Shown: in pieces, positions 44,287 to 52,835 of the stretch
How positions within the stretch are numbered: position 1 is the stretch's first letter
How the letters are laid out: the number at the start of each line of letters is the position of its first letter
DNA from: Saccharospirillum alexandrii_A
GTDB taxonomy: Bacteria > Pseudomonadota > Gammaproteobacteria > Pseudomonadales > Natronospirillaceae
Direction of reading: 5' to 3'
DNA: 64,000 nucleotides
Assembly: GCF_043641555.1 (NCBI RefSeq)
Contig: NZ_JBHZRJ010000002.1
Span: forward strand, 806,001-870,000
Made by a program: the position numbers and the translations under genes
The notes under the pieces: generated by a model
Seen by the model: the letters and a program-made list of their open reading frames with translations, nothing else
The model's database searches: none
Told to the model about the DNA's origin: nothing

Positions 44287-44409
44287 ATGTATATGGACAC
44301 TGTTGTATTCGCAAGCCTGCTGACCGTTGGTCTTATCTTCGGCTTTATGGGCATATGGGGCTACGTGGTCTATCAGGGCCTGCACAACGACCACAAAAGC
44401 GACGAATAA
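44287..44409 (+). CDS. ccoM: 40-residue membrane protein, probable cbb3 subunit CcoM
   Basis: One membrane span at about residues 6-30 (VVFASLLTVGLIFGFMGIW) is followed by a short hydrophilic tail. Size, the TVVFA start and the TVGLIF segment resemble CcoM, the small cbb3 subunit known from Pseudomonas stutzeri. GAGGAG lies about eight bases before the ATG. The perfect FNR box upstream fits a gene needed at low oxygen. The assignment rests on memory of short sequences, so it is probable rather than certain. Confidence 0.65.
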   Translation: MYMDTVVFASLLTVGLIFGFMGIWGYVVYQGLHNDHKSDE

Positions 44410-44434
44410 GCTTCAGGTGGCGCCAGGCGATGAC

Positions 44435-45250
44435 CTATACCGTCCCCGCCTGCCTGGCCTGGCGGTAGCGGTTGATCAGCCAGCCAGCTATTGAAAACCC
44501 CGGTGGCACGGTTGGTAGCGCATCCAGCGAAAACCAGCCCGCATCGGCTATTTCGTTTTCCTGAAGCCGGATGTCGCCGCCATCGTAATCGGCCCAGTAA
44601 CCCAGCATCAGCTGATGCGGGAAAGGCCAGGTCTGGCTACCCTGATATCGCAAATTGGTCACCTCAACACCCACCTCTTCACGCACCTCACGGTGCACGG
44701 CCTGCTCGGCCGATTCACCGGTTTCAATGAAGCCCGCCAGGGTGCTATACCAGCCACGCGATCGGTTACGAACCCCTTGCGCCAGCAACACCTCAGACCC
44801 CCGGGTAATCAACACGATGATGCATGGGCTGACCCTGGGGTAAAACCTAAGCCGGCAGGGTTCACACACCATGGCCGGCTCTCCGGCCAATGACTGGGTG
44901 GGTTGGCCGCACTGGCCGCAATAGCGGTGCTGGCGTCGCCAGTCGAGCAGGCCCCGGGCGCGAGCAGCCAGCATAAAGGCGGTTTCGCTGACAGAGGCGA
45001 CTTCACGCAGGGCCTGGGTAGTCACGGTGCTGCTCGATTGCAGGCGGGCGGTGTAATAGCTATGGCCATCGAGCAACCCGACAAACTCCTCCTGATGCCA
45101 CTCAAAACGGCACTCACGGCGCTGGTGGATATGGCTGTCGCCGTTCAACACCAGTTCATCACCTTGCCACAGCATCAGGCGATCGGTTGGCGCTGGTGCC
45201 GGTGCATGGCCCGGCAGTTCTATGCTGTGCTGACCCAATTCGTATAGCAC
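44435..45250 (-). CDS. nudC: NADH pyrophosphatase / RNA-decapping Nudix hydrolase NudC
   Basis: A 271-residue enzyme that hydrolyses NADH and removes NAD caps from RNA. Zinc cysteines lie in CGQCG and CEPC (about 110-130). The Nudix box GFIETGESAEQAVHREVREE is intact, and the SQTWPFP segment after it is the NADH-specific array. It ends the minus-strand run and starts beside the stop of the acetyltransferase gene. Confidence 0.95.
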   Translation of the reverse strand: MLYELGQHSIELPGHAPAPAPTDRLMLWQGDELVLNGDSHIHQRRECRFEWHQEEFVGLLDGHSYYTARLQSSSTVTTQALREVASVSETAFMLAARARGLLDWRRQHRYCGQCGQPTQSLAGEPAMVCEPCRLRFYPRVSPCIIVLITRGSEVLLAQGVRNRSRGWYSTLAGFIETGESAEQAVHREVREEVGVEVTNLRYQGSQTWPFPHQLMLGYWADYDGGDIRLQENEIADAGWFSLDALPTVPPGFSIAGWLINRYRQARQAGTV

Positions 45251-47953
45251 TTACTTGCCTCTGTTGTTGGTTTTTCCTGGACGGTTCGGCAACTCTTCAG
45301 CCCTGTCTCTGGTTGCATTCAGCGGCAATGTCAGACGGACGGTTCCATCCTGCTCATGGTGAGCCTTGAAGCCAAACCGGCGCCCCAGCATCAACATGGG
45401 GGTGTTCTCGGGCAGAACATCCGCCACAATGCGGGCAATGCTCTGTGCGGCTGCGTAATCCAGCGTCTTCTGCATCAATTGACGGCCGAGCCCGGTCCCC
45501 TGAAACGCCGATTCGACCATGATGGCGAATTCCATCTCATTGGTATTCACGTCGGTCCACAGCCGCATTTCACCCACGATGTGTCGCTTCGATAAGGCCA
45601 CGAACACCATCTCGCGGCGGTAATCGATCTGGCACAGGGTGGCCAGCTCCCGGTGTTCAAAATGCAGGCGACTGCCAAAAAAACGCAAGCGCAAGGCGTC
45701 GGCATCAAAGCGACCGTAAAAGGCTTTCAACTGGGGCTCATCCTCGCCCCGTATCGGCCTCAGAATAACAGACTGGTCGTTTTTCAGGGTAACGGTCTCG
45801 ATCAGTTCGCTCGGATAGGGGTTCAATGCTGGCCGCTGTGGTTCGCCAATGCAGGCGGCCACGCCAATCACCAGCAAGCCCTCTCCGGGTTGCAACAGCA
45901 CGTTGGCTTCCAGCCCGGCCAATTGAGGCCAGTCGATCACCATCTGCGACAGTGCCTTCAGTGCCCGCACCAGTTGAGACAGGTCCTGCTCCAGATTGTC
46001 GCTGCGCTCGGCCAGTACCTGATAGCCGTGTGACCGCATGATCATTTGCCGGGCCAGTGAACTGTTCAGCGGCGGCAGCGCCACCTGCCGGTCGGCCAGC
46101 ATGTCGGCCCGGGAACCGCCCTCTCCGAATAAAATAAGCGGGCCGTAATCGTCATCCCGGGTCATACCCAGGCTGAATTGCAGATGATCGATCTTGCGTC
46201 GCATCGGCTGCACGCCCCAACCCAGGGTGCGGCTGTTTGGAAACTGCTCGGCTTTCTCGGCGGCGAGCGATTCACGGGCTTCGCGCAACGCGCCTTCATC
46301 GGCCAGTTCAATGCGCACACCGCGCCAGCGCTCTGAGGGGGCTTCATTGTAAGCAAACGGATAACAATAGGCTTCATGTACCAGACGCAGAGACGCCGGG
46401 AAATACCGTGGCGTCAGGCGCTGCACCACCTGGTCAAAATCGACGCCAAAGGTACTGTCGACCAGGGAAAAGCCATAGAGTCGCATCAGCGCCCGGGCTT
46501 CGGCCCAGGTAAAGTAGCGGCGCTTCTGCTCTTCAATCTGCCGGAACAGATCCTGCCCCTGCTGGCGGTCCGGGGTAAAACCCAGTGACGTTGATGTCGG
46601 GGTTTCACGCAGGCGCTCCTGCGCCAGCTCGTGACGGGCCACGGTGAAAAAGGCTTCAACCGCATCGTTGGGTGAATCGAAATTCAGCAAGCCGGCTTTG
46701 TCGAATTGCTTGCGCGCCTCGACAATGCTGACACCGCCCATAAAACAGGTCAGAAACATGCGTCGGCTGCGTTTGATGTAGGGCTGCAATAACCGGGCTA
46801 CGTCGGTGCTGTCGGAACGCTGGTTGGGGCTGTGGATGACCAGAATACCGCCGATCGCCGGGTCCCGTTCCAGTACTTTCAATACATCCAGATAATCCTG
46901 CCCGGTAGATTCGGGCGGTAGAATCGCCGGGTTGTAACCCGTCTCCTCAGCGTACCAGAGGGTTGGTAACTTCGCCTTGTGATCCTCAATGTGAGCCAGC
47001 TCGCCCCCCAGGGCCTGTAATTGCTGACTGGCCAGCATGGCCGTGCCCAGACCGTTGCTGATTATGGCCAGATTCGCCCGGTGCAGCGGACGCGCCCGCG
47101 ACAGCACTTCCAGCCCGCTGAACAAGCCATCGGCGCTGTCGACCTGCAATACACCGGCACGGTTGAAGTATTCGTCGTCCACCGGTCGCCGATCGAGTAA
47201 ACCCGGCGGCACACTGCGCCGGGCCTGGGTGCGGATGGCGAGCACTTTCTTGGAGCGGGCAGCGGCCCGCATCGCTATCAGCAATCGGTTGGCATCACGG
47301 ATGTGCTCCAGATGAATCAGAATGGATCGTACCCGGCGATCGGTCGACAGATGATCGACAATATCGGAGATGCGCAGATCAGCGCTCGAACCCACCGTCA
47401 TGAAATGGGAAAAACCGATGCCCCGGGCACCGGCCCAGTCGAGCAGGGCCGAACCCAGGGAAGCCGAATGACCAACATAGGCCGATGGCCCGGGCAGCGC
47501 GTTCAGGTGGGCAAAGCTGGCGTTGAGGTGTTCATCGGGTACCAGAATGCCCAGGCAGTTGGGGCCTAGAATGCGGATATTCAGTTCACGGGCCAGGGTC
47601 AGAATGCGCTCGTTGCGGGCGGTACCCAGCGACTGACGGCGCGACAAGCCGCCGGTCAGAATGATGGCGGCCCGAATGCCTACCCGGCCTAACTGGCGTA
47701 ATACCCGCATCAGCGATTCGGGCGGCAAACAGATGACAGCCAGATCAACCGGATCACGAATTTCACGCACATAGCGAAACGCCGGATAACCAAAAACGCT
47801 GGCGTAGCCTTTGATATTCACGGCATACAACGGATGCGGGTACTCACTCTGGCGCAGGTTCTGCATCACCACCGCGCCCATGCTGCCTTCCCGCTCCGAT
47901 GCCCCGATGACGGCGATGCTCTTGGGTTGAAAGAAGTTGCTCAGGTCGGGCAT
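45251..47953 (-). CDS. PatZ/Pka-type protein lysine acetyltransferase (ligase-like plus GNAT)
   Basis: A 900-residue protein made of a CoA-binding domain (about 1-130), a succinyl-CoA-ligase-like domain (130-470), an ATP-grasp region (about 480-700) and a C-terminal GNAT acetyltransferase (about 725-875, with ESAFQGTGLGRQLM as the acetyl-CoA loop). The SHTGA-type segment that holds the phosphohistidine in active ligases is not found, as in Pat enzymes, so the ligase part is probably sensory. Pat enzymes acetylate acetyl-CoA synthetase and other proteins. It is divergent from the deacetylase-family gene at 48049. Confidence 0.9.
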   Translation of the reverse strand: MPDLSNFFQPKSIAVIGASEREGSMGAVVMQNLRQSEYPHPLYAVNIKGYASVFGYPAFRYVREIRDPVDLAVICLPPESLMRVLRQLGRVGIRAAIILTGGLSRRQSLGTARNERILTLARELNIRILGPNCLGILVPDEHLNASFAHLNALPGPSAYVGHSASLGSALLDWAGARGIGFSHFMTVGSSADLRISDIVDHLSTDRRVRSILIHLEHIRDANRLLIAMRAAARSKKVLAIRTQARRSVPPGLLDRRPVDDEYFNRAGVLQVDSADGLFSGLEVLSRARPLHRANLAIISNGLGTAMLASQQLQALGGELAHIEDHKAKLPTLWYAEETGYNPAILPPESTGQDYLDVLKVLERDPAIGGILVIHSPNQRSDSTDVARLLQPYIKRSRRMFLTCFMGGVSIVEARKQFDKAGLLNFDSPNDAVEAFFTVARHELAQERLRETPTSTSLGFTPDRQQGQDLFRQIEEQKRRYFTWAEARALMRLYGFSLVDSTFGVDFDQVVQRLTPRYFPASLRLVHEAYCYPFAYNEAPSERWRGVRIELADEGALREARESLAAEKAEQFPNSRTLGWGVQPMRRKIDHLQFSLGMTRDDDYGPLILFGEGGSRADMLADRQVALPPLNSSLARQMIMRSHGYQVLAERSDNLEQDLSQLVRALKALSQMVIDWPQLAGLEANVLLQPGEGLLVIGVAACIGEPQRPALNPYPSELIETVTLKNDQSVILRPIRGEDEPQLKAFYGRFDADALRLRFFGSRLHFEHRELATLCQIDYRREMVFVALSKRHIVGEMRLWTDVNTNEMEFAIMVESAFQGTGLGRQLMQKTLDYAAAQSIARIVADVLPENTPMLMLGRRFGFKAHHEQDGTVRLTLPLNATRDRAEELPNRPGKTNNRGK

Positions 47954-48048
47954 GCTACCACCAAAGTAGAAGGGGTTTGGGCGGGGTGCGCAGTGGCCCC
48001 TCGCCTAATGTAGTCGTATACTGCCTTGCCTTTCAACGGTGATGCCTG

Positions 48049-48987
48049 ATGATTCCAACAGCCTTACTCCATCATGCGGTTTACCACCTGCACGATATGG
48101 GAAACGACCATCCCGAGTCGCCCCTGCGTCTGGATGCCATTCTCAATCAGCTGGAAGCCAGCGGACTGAGCCAGAAAATGGATCACCGCGAAGCACCTCT
48201 GGCCAGCAAAGAAGCTGTGCTGCGAGTACATCACCCGATTTACGTTGAGCAGCTGGAACGCATCAGCCCCTCACACGGCCTTATTCAGGCAGACCCGGAT
48301 ACGCTGATGGGCCCCTATACCTGGGAAGCGAGCTACCGCGCGGCCGGGGCCGGCATTCAGGCCGTCGACGATATCATGGCTGGCCAGTATCAGCGGGCTT
48401 TTTGCGCCGTGCGCCCGCCCGGCCATCATGCCGAACCCGCTGCCACCATGGGGTTCTGCTTTTTCAACAACATTGCAGTGGCTGCCCAGCACGCTCGTCA
48501 ACACCATGGGTTGAAACGCGTGGCGATTATCGATTTTGATGTCCACCAATGCAACGGCACCATCGAAGCCTTCACCGACGAACCCGACGTACTGGTGTGC
48601 AGCAGCTTTCAACACCCCTTCTACCCCAATACTCACTGGCAAAGTGAGCACCCGCACATGATCCTGACCCCTCAGGTCGCTTTCGCCACCATCGATGATG
48701 TGAAAGACGACTGGGAGGCTCGCTGGAAACCTGCGCTCCAGGCCCACAAACCTGAAATGATCTTCATCTCCGCGGGTTTCGATGCTCACACACTCGACCC
48801 CATGGGTCAGTTGAACTGGCAGACCGAGGATTATTACTGGATCACCCAGGTGATTATGGAGCAGGCCGAGCAGCTGTGTTCGGGACGTGTCGTCTCAATG
48901 CTGGAGGGTGGCTATCACCTCAAAGCCCTGGCCGCCTCGGCTGAGCAACACATTCGGGCCATGATGGGGCTAGAGTCGAAAGACTAG
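48049..48987 (+). CDS. Histone-deacetylase-family (AcuC/class II-like) amidohydrolase
   Basis: A 312-residue arginase-fold zinc enzyme. The paired histidines are in RPPGHHAEP; the zinc ligands are in IDFDVHQCNGT (the usual DVHHGNGT has Gln and Cys substituted, but Asp and His remain) and in SAGFDAH. The LEGGYHL end is standard. Family members deacetylate lysine or polyamines. Divergence from the acetyltransferase gene, with only 95 bases between, suggests a writer/eraser pair. Confidence 0.9.
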   Translation: MIPTALLHHAVYHLHDMGNDHPESPLRLDAILNQLEASGLSQKMDHREAPLASKEAVLRVHHPIYVEQLERISPSHGLIQADPDTLMGPYTWEASYRAAGAGIQAVDDIMAGQYQRAFCAVRPPGHHAEPAATMGFCFFNNIAVAAQHARQHHGLKRVAIIDFDVHQCNGTIEAFTDEPDVLVCSSFQHPFYPNTHWQSEHPHMILTPQVAFATIDDVKDDWEARWKPALQAHKPEMIFISAGFDAHTLDPMGQLNWQTEDYYWITQVIMEQAEQLCSGRVVSMLEGGYHLKALAASAEQHIRAMMGLESKD

Positions 48988-49037
48988 TTAGGTCAAATAC
49001 ATTTCAGTGGTTCTTTATAGTTCGTTGCCTGAGACCC

Positions 49038-49164
49038 GTGCCAGATACCGGGTATGCCGCTCCGGGGTCGGGCGGAATGCCGCCCACTCAACCCTTCCAT
49101 GGGGCCTAGACCGCAGCATCCTTGCTGCGGACTACCCCGGATCGGCATACCCGGCACCTGTCAC
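49038..49164. repeat. Hairpin repeat family, copy 3 (127 bp)
   Basis: The arms at 49038-49067 and 49135-49164 pair over 30 bases with four mismatches; again GTG and CAC form the ends. Inside lie GGGCGG/CCGCCC, the block CCATGGGGCCTAGA and a CCGCAGCA/TGCTGCGG hairpin. It sits between the deacetylase-family gene and the rbgA-like gene, which converge. Confidence 0.85.
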
Positions 49165-49206
49165 TCTGTTGGTTGCAAATTCCGAGACTGTGTTAACACT
49201 GAGAAT

Positions 49207-50079
49207 TTAGATCGCGTGCGGATCCACATCCAGCTCACGATATGGCACATCCCGGTCAGGTTCCTCCAGGCTGATTCGGCCAAGCACCCCACTGCGCATT
49301 TCCTTCAGAATAATTTCACTGACCTTGTGCCAGTCGACATCGCGGCCCTTGATGCAGGCGCGTTTGCGGGCAATGGCTTCCATACATTCCATCGCACCGT
49401 CGGGAATACTGTCTAACTTGTAGCGCTCGATCAGCCGTTCAGGATAACGCTGCATCAGATAATCGACCGCGAACAGGGCAATGTCTTCATATTCGACGGC
49501 GGTATCACGAATCGCACCGGAGGCCGCCAGACGGTAGCCGCCAACTTCCGATTCCGGTGATGGCCACATGATCCCGGGGGTATCCATCAGGGTGAAATCG
49601 TCGGCGATCTGAATGCGTTGCTGCCGGCGGGTGACGGCCGGTTCATCGCCGACTTTGGCAATGCGACGCCCCACCAGTCCGTTGATCAGAGTCGACTTAC
49701 CCACGTTGGGGATGCCCACCACCACGGCGCGTACCGGCTTGCCGATACCACCCCGGTAAGGCGCTAGTTTTCGGCACAGGTCGGGAATTCGGGCGAGTTG
49801 GCGGCGGTCGGTCATTACGATGGGCAAGACAGTCATGTTGACGTCATCGCTGTAGTAGCGGCGCCAGGCCTCGGTAACCTCCGGGTCGGCCAGGTCATCC
49901 TTGCTCAACAGACGCACCACGGGTTTGTCTCCGCGGGCTTTGGCGATCACCGGGTTCATGCTCGATTTTGGCAAGCGAGCATCCAGCACCTCGATCACCA
50001 CGTCGATGGCGGGCATGATTTCTTTGATTTGTCGCCGGGCCTTGTTCATGTGCCCCGGGAACCAGTTAATTTTTGCCAT
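49207..50079 (-). CDS. ylqF: Ribosome-assembly GTPase YlqF/RbgA
   Basis: A 290-residue circularly permuted GTPase: G4 (SKDD) comes before G1 (GIPNVGKSTLIN), and MDTPGIMWP is G3. The start MAKINWFPGHMNKA is typical. Members act in maturation of the large ribosomal subunit. It is preceded by the PLP-enzyme gene by about 37 bases. Confidence 0.94.
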   Translation of the reverse strand: MAKINWFPGHMNKARRQIKEIMPAIDVVIEVLDARLPKSSMNPVIAKARGDKPVVRLLSKDDLADPEVTEAWRRYYSDDVNMTVLPIVMTDRRQLARIPDLCRKLAPYRGGIGKPVRAVVVGIPNVGKSTLINGLVGRRIAKVGDEPAVTRRQQRIQIADDFTLMDTPGIMWPSPESEVGGYRLAASGAIRDTAVEYEDIALFAVDYLMQRYPERLIERYKLDSIPDGAMECMEAIARKRACIKGRDVDWHKVSEIILKEMRSGVLGRISLEEPDRDVPYRELDVDPHAI

Positions 50080-50116
50080 CGAGCCTGTTACCTGCGGTTT
50101 AAAAACGCGCAGTGTA

Positions 50117-51049
50117 TCACAGCCCGGTCTGGCTGCGCCGTCCCTGCAAGCCGCCGGTGTGCAGAATGCCCAGGCGTTGCTGGACCAGGCCCGGGTCGTC
50201 GTTCAGGCGTTGCTGCAGTGCCATAAAGGTTTTACCGGTGTAGACCGGGTCCAGCTCAATGCTCTCCCGCTGCTCAAAATCGGCCATAAAGGCTATTTGT
50301 TTCTCGGTTACCCGGCCGAAGCCCTTGCCTGCGGCGCCTGTCCAGAGGGTGTAGCTGCCAGGCTGAACGCCCACTGAGGCGAGCTTTTCGATCAGAGAGA
50401 CGTAGTGATCCGGGTCGCGATAAACCGGTACGCCGATGATACGGGTTGATTCCGGCGCGGTGCGCACCAGCCCAGCCAGAGTGGTTCCGGACCCCACCGG
50501 GCAGACAAGAGCATCCAGGTCGGTTCCGGCCAGTCGCCACCAGGCGCCAGAGCCGTCGATCGCCTGCGGTGACCAGCCCCCTTCGGGAATGAACAGGGCG
50601 TCTTCCAGGCTGTGGCAAGCCCAGGCTGCAAATTCACTGCTTTCGCGTTGCCGGTAGTGCTCACGGTCGATGAAGTGCAGCTTCATACCCCAGCGCTGGC
50701 AGTCGAGAAGCGTGACAGACCAGGTCACAGGCTCTGGCCCCCGCACCCACCCTGTTGTCGCTAGCCCCATCACATATCCGGCATAGGCTAAGGCATGGAG
50801 GTGATTGGAATAGGGCCCACCAACCGACACCAGATGACGGGCACCCTGCTGTTCGGCTCGAACCAGCCAGGCACGCAGCTTGAACCACTTGTTACCGGAA
50901 ATAATGGGGTGAAGACGGTCGCCACGGACAGTGAAGACCAGCGGTGATGTCGCCCAGGGGGTTCGGTCAATAACCAGTTGGCTGGGCTCTGCAGGCAGGC
51001 GGGGAACGCCGGACGAGGCGACCGCTTCCTGGTTACTGTTCCGGGTCAA
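50117..51049 (-). CDS. PLP-dependent D-cysteine desulfhydrase / ACC-deaminase-family enzyme
   Basis: A 310-residue fold-type II PLP enzyme. ISGNKWFKLRAWL (about 50-62) holds the Schiff-base lysine; SVGGPYSNHLHALAY and PVGSGTTLAGL are the substrate and phosphate loops. Which amino acid it breaks down cannot be told from the sequence. Its ATG overlaps the stop of the coiled-coil gene by four bases. Confidence 0.87.
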   Translation of the reverse strand: MTRNSNQEAVASSGVPRLPAEPSQLVIDRTPWATSPLVFTVRGDRLHPIISGNKWFKLRAWLVRAEQQGARHLVSVGGPYSNHLHALAYAGYVMGLATTGWVRGPEPVTWSVTLLDCQRWGMKLHFIDREHYRQRESSEFAAWACHSLEDALFIPEGGWSPQAIDGSGAWWRLAGTDLDALVCPVGSGTTLAGLVRTAPESTRIIGVPVYRDPDHYVSLIEKLASVGVQPGSYTLWTGAAGKGFGRVTEKQIAFMADFEQRESIELDPVYTGKTFMALQQRLNDDPGLVQQRLGILHTGGLQGRRSQTGL

Positions 51050-52476
51050 CTGGACTTGCGAAATGCCGTGACGTTTCCGGACACCACCCGGTGCCGGGAG
51101 CAGAAGTTGTGAGTGCCCGATTCAAAGTCACTGGGCTGGTCGACACGCTTAACCGGCACACCACATTCGTTGCATTCCGGGCTATCGTAGTGAACCAGCC
51201 AGGCTTTGTATTGCTCCAGCGTGACGCCGCACTTCTGGGCGGCAAACGCCATCGGCCGTTCCAGATAATCGGCCAGTTGCCGTGAAGGCATGCTGATGTG
51301 GCCAGCACCGGGATGATAGGCCACAAACACCAGGTCGAGCCCATCGAGCCGTTCCATCAGGTCATCGTTGTTGTCTTCGCTCTGTTCGAGTTCAGCGACC
51401 TGCTCGGTCAACGCCTGAATCTTGGCCTCGGCCTTGCGCAATTCTTCTTTGTGCTCATCAATCTCGAAATTCTTTTCGGTCAATGCCTCTTTCAACGCAA
51501 CCACCTTGTCCTGCTCATCGGCGGTGGAGGATTGCTGCGAATGCAAGGCGGCCAGATGTTCTGTTTTCAGTTCATCGTGACGCTCTTTCAGGGTATCGAA
51601 CTGCTCCTGCAACACCAGGTTGTCCCGCTCCAGCTTGCGAAAGCTGCTCTGGAGTTTATCGCCCAGTACGCTGGACTGATTGGTTTGCTGCTCGAGTTCC
51701 TGAATACGGTTGCGATAGGTCTGGGCCTCATTGCGCATGGCCCGTTTAACCTGCTCAACCTCTTCCTTGTGCTGTTCTTCCAGCCCATGAATACGTTGTT
51801 TCTGGCGACGCGTCAGTAAGGCGAGCTTTTCCTGATATTCCCGGGCCTGCTTGGCCAGCTCTGCTTTCAGGTCTGCTTCGCTGTATCCGGTGAGTGCTTG
51901 GGGTTCCACCTGGTCGGAAATGACCGGCAGGTCTTCGAAGTCGCCAACGTCGTCCACTTGCTCGCTGATCGTGGGCGGGTCTGCCGGGGCTTTGGCAGCG
52001 GGTGCCGGCATGGGTTTCGAGGGCTCATCTTCGGTTATGATGCCCAGTTTGTTGCGCCTGACGGCTTCGTGAATCAGTTGAAAATGGTTGAGCCCGTCGC
52101 GTATTTTAGGCTCCCAGAGTTCGCGCTGATACCAGGACACTGAACATTGGCTGCGACAAGCCAGTCGAATAGGACCCTGGCCAAGATCCGGCCCCGGCCC
52201 GGCGGTGTCTGCCAGATGACGCAGCGGAATGTTCCAGTCCTGATCGGCAAAGCCGCGATCGTCGAACTCAATCAGAAAGAGAACAACGCTGTGGACTTCA
52301 AGTGATGGGGTGATTTTAAGATAGGCAGCCTGAACCTCGCGCGACGACAGGCCAGTCATACCGACCACACCATCAAGCACGGCTTCGAACTCGGTATAAC
52401 GCATTTCTTTGGTGATGCCTTTGCGCCCAAAGAAAAAGACCGCTTCGATCAGTTCTTTGCTGTTGCGATATGCCAT
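51046..52476 (-). CDS. Long coiled-coil protein with a C-terminal zinc-ribbon-like end
   Basis: A 476-residue soluble protein. The first 150 residues are a globular domain (MAYRNSKELIEAVFFFGRKG), then a low-complexity acidic linker, a coiled coil at about 200-365 rich in Glu, Gln and Leu, and a C-terminal part with CNECG and CSRH that could bind zinc. Similar unnamed proteins occur in pseudomonads, sometimes annotated as partition proteins without evidence. It is translated with the PLP enzyme through an ATGA overlap. Confidence 0.68.
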   Translation of the reverse strand: MAYRNSKELIEAVFFFGRKGITKEMRYTEFEAVLDGVVGMTGLSSREVQAAYLKITPSLEVHSVVLFLIEFDDRGFADQDWNIPLRHLADTAGPGPDLGQGPIRLACRSQCSVSWYQRELWEPKIRDGLNHFQLIHEAVRRNKLGIITEDEPSKPMPAPAAKAPADPPTISEQVDDVGDFEDLPVISDQVEPQALTGYSEADLKAELAKQAREYQEKLALLTRRQKQRIHGLEEQHKEEVEQVKRAMRNEAQTYRNRIQELEQQTNQSSVLGDKLQSSFRKLERDNLVLQEQFDTLKERHDELKTEHLAALHSQQSSTADEQDKVVALKEALTEKNFEIDEHKEELRKAEAKIQALTEQVAELEQSEDNNDDLMERLDGLDLVFVAYHPGAGHISMPSRQLADYLERPMAFAAQKCGVTLEQYKAWLVHYDSPECNECGVPVKRVDQPSDFESGTHNFCSRHRVVSGNVTAFRKSS

Positions 52477-52835
52477 ACCTTACCTCTATTCATCCCCACG
52501 CCCTTTAACAACAACCGGGTCTGACCCTCTCGCCACTAAAAGACTCATGCCCGTCAGGCCAATCTGCCCGAGTCTCAGAGTAGCACGCATGCCTGGCATA
52601 CGTAATTTCAGAGAGTGACCCCAGACGCACAAGTCTACCCCCTGAAAGTCACCGGAAGTGTGACCTGATCGTCACTTGAACGGCCATTTAGGGATCAAAA
52701 CGTCAGAGTGTGACCAATGTTGTGGAAAAAATGTCGATTGGGCAAGCTTGTAGAGAAAAACTGCAGAGGATTTTACGGCAAGATGACCATGAATCACCGC
52801 CGACAGGGCGGTGATTCATGTGAGCAACTGTCTTT
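52477..52835. other. Non-coding stretch with a perfect 14-bp hairpin
   Basis: Upstream of the coiled-coil gene and downstream of fadH. The arms 52788-52801 and 52807-52820 (CATGAATCACCGCC and its complement) form a perfect hairpin with a five-base loop, 16 bases past the fadH stop; it is the likely end of the fadH transcript, although no U tract follows. I see no gene in the rest. Confidence 0.6.
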
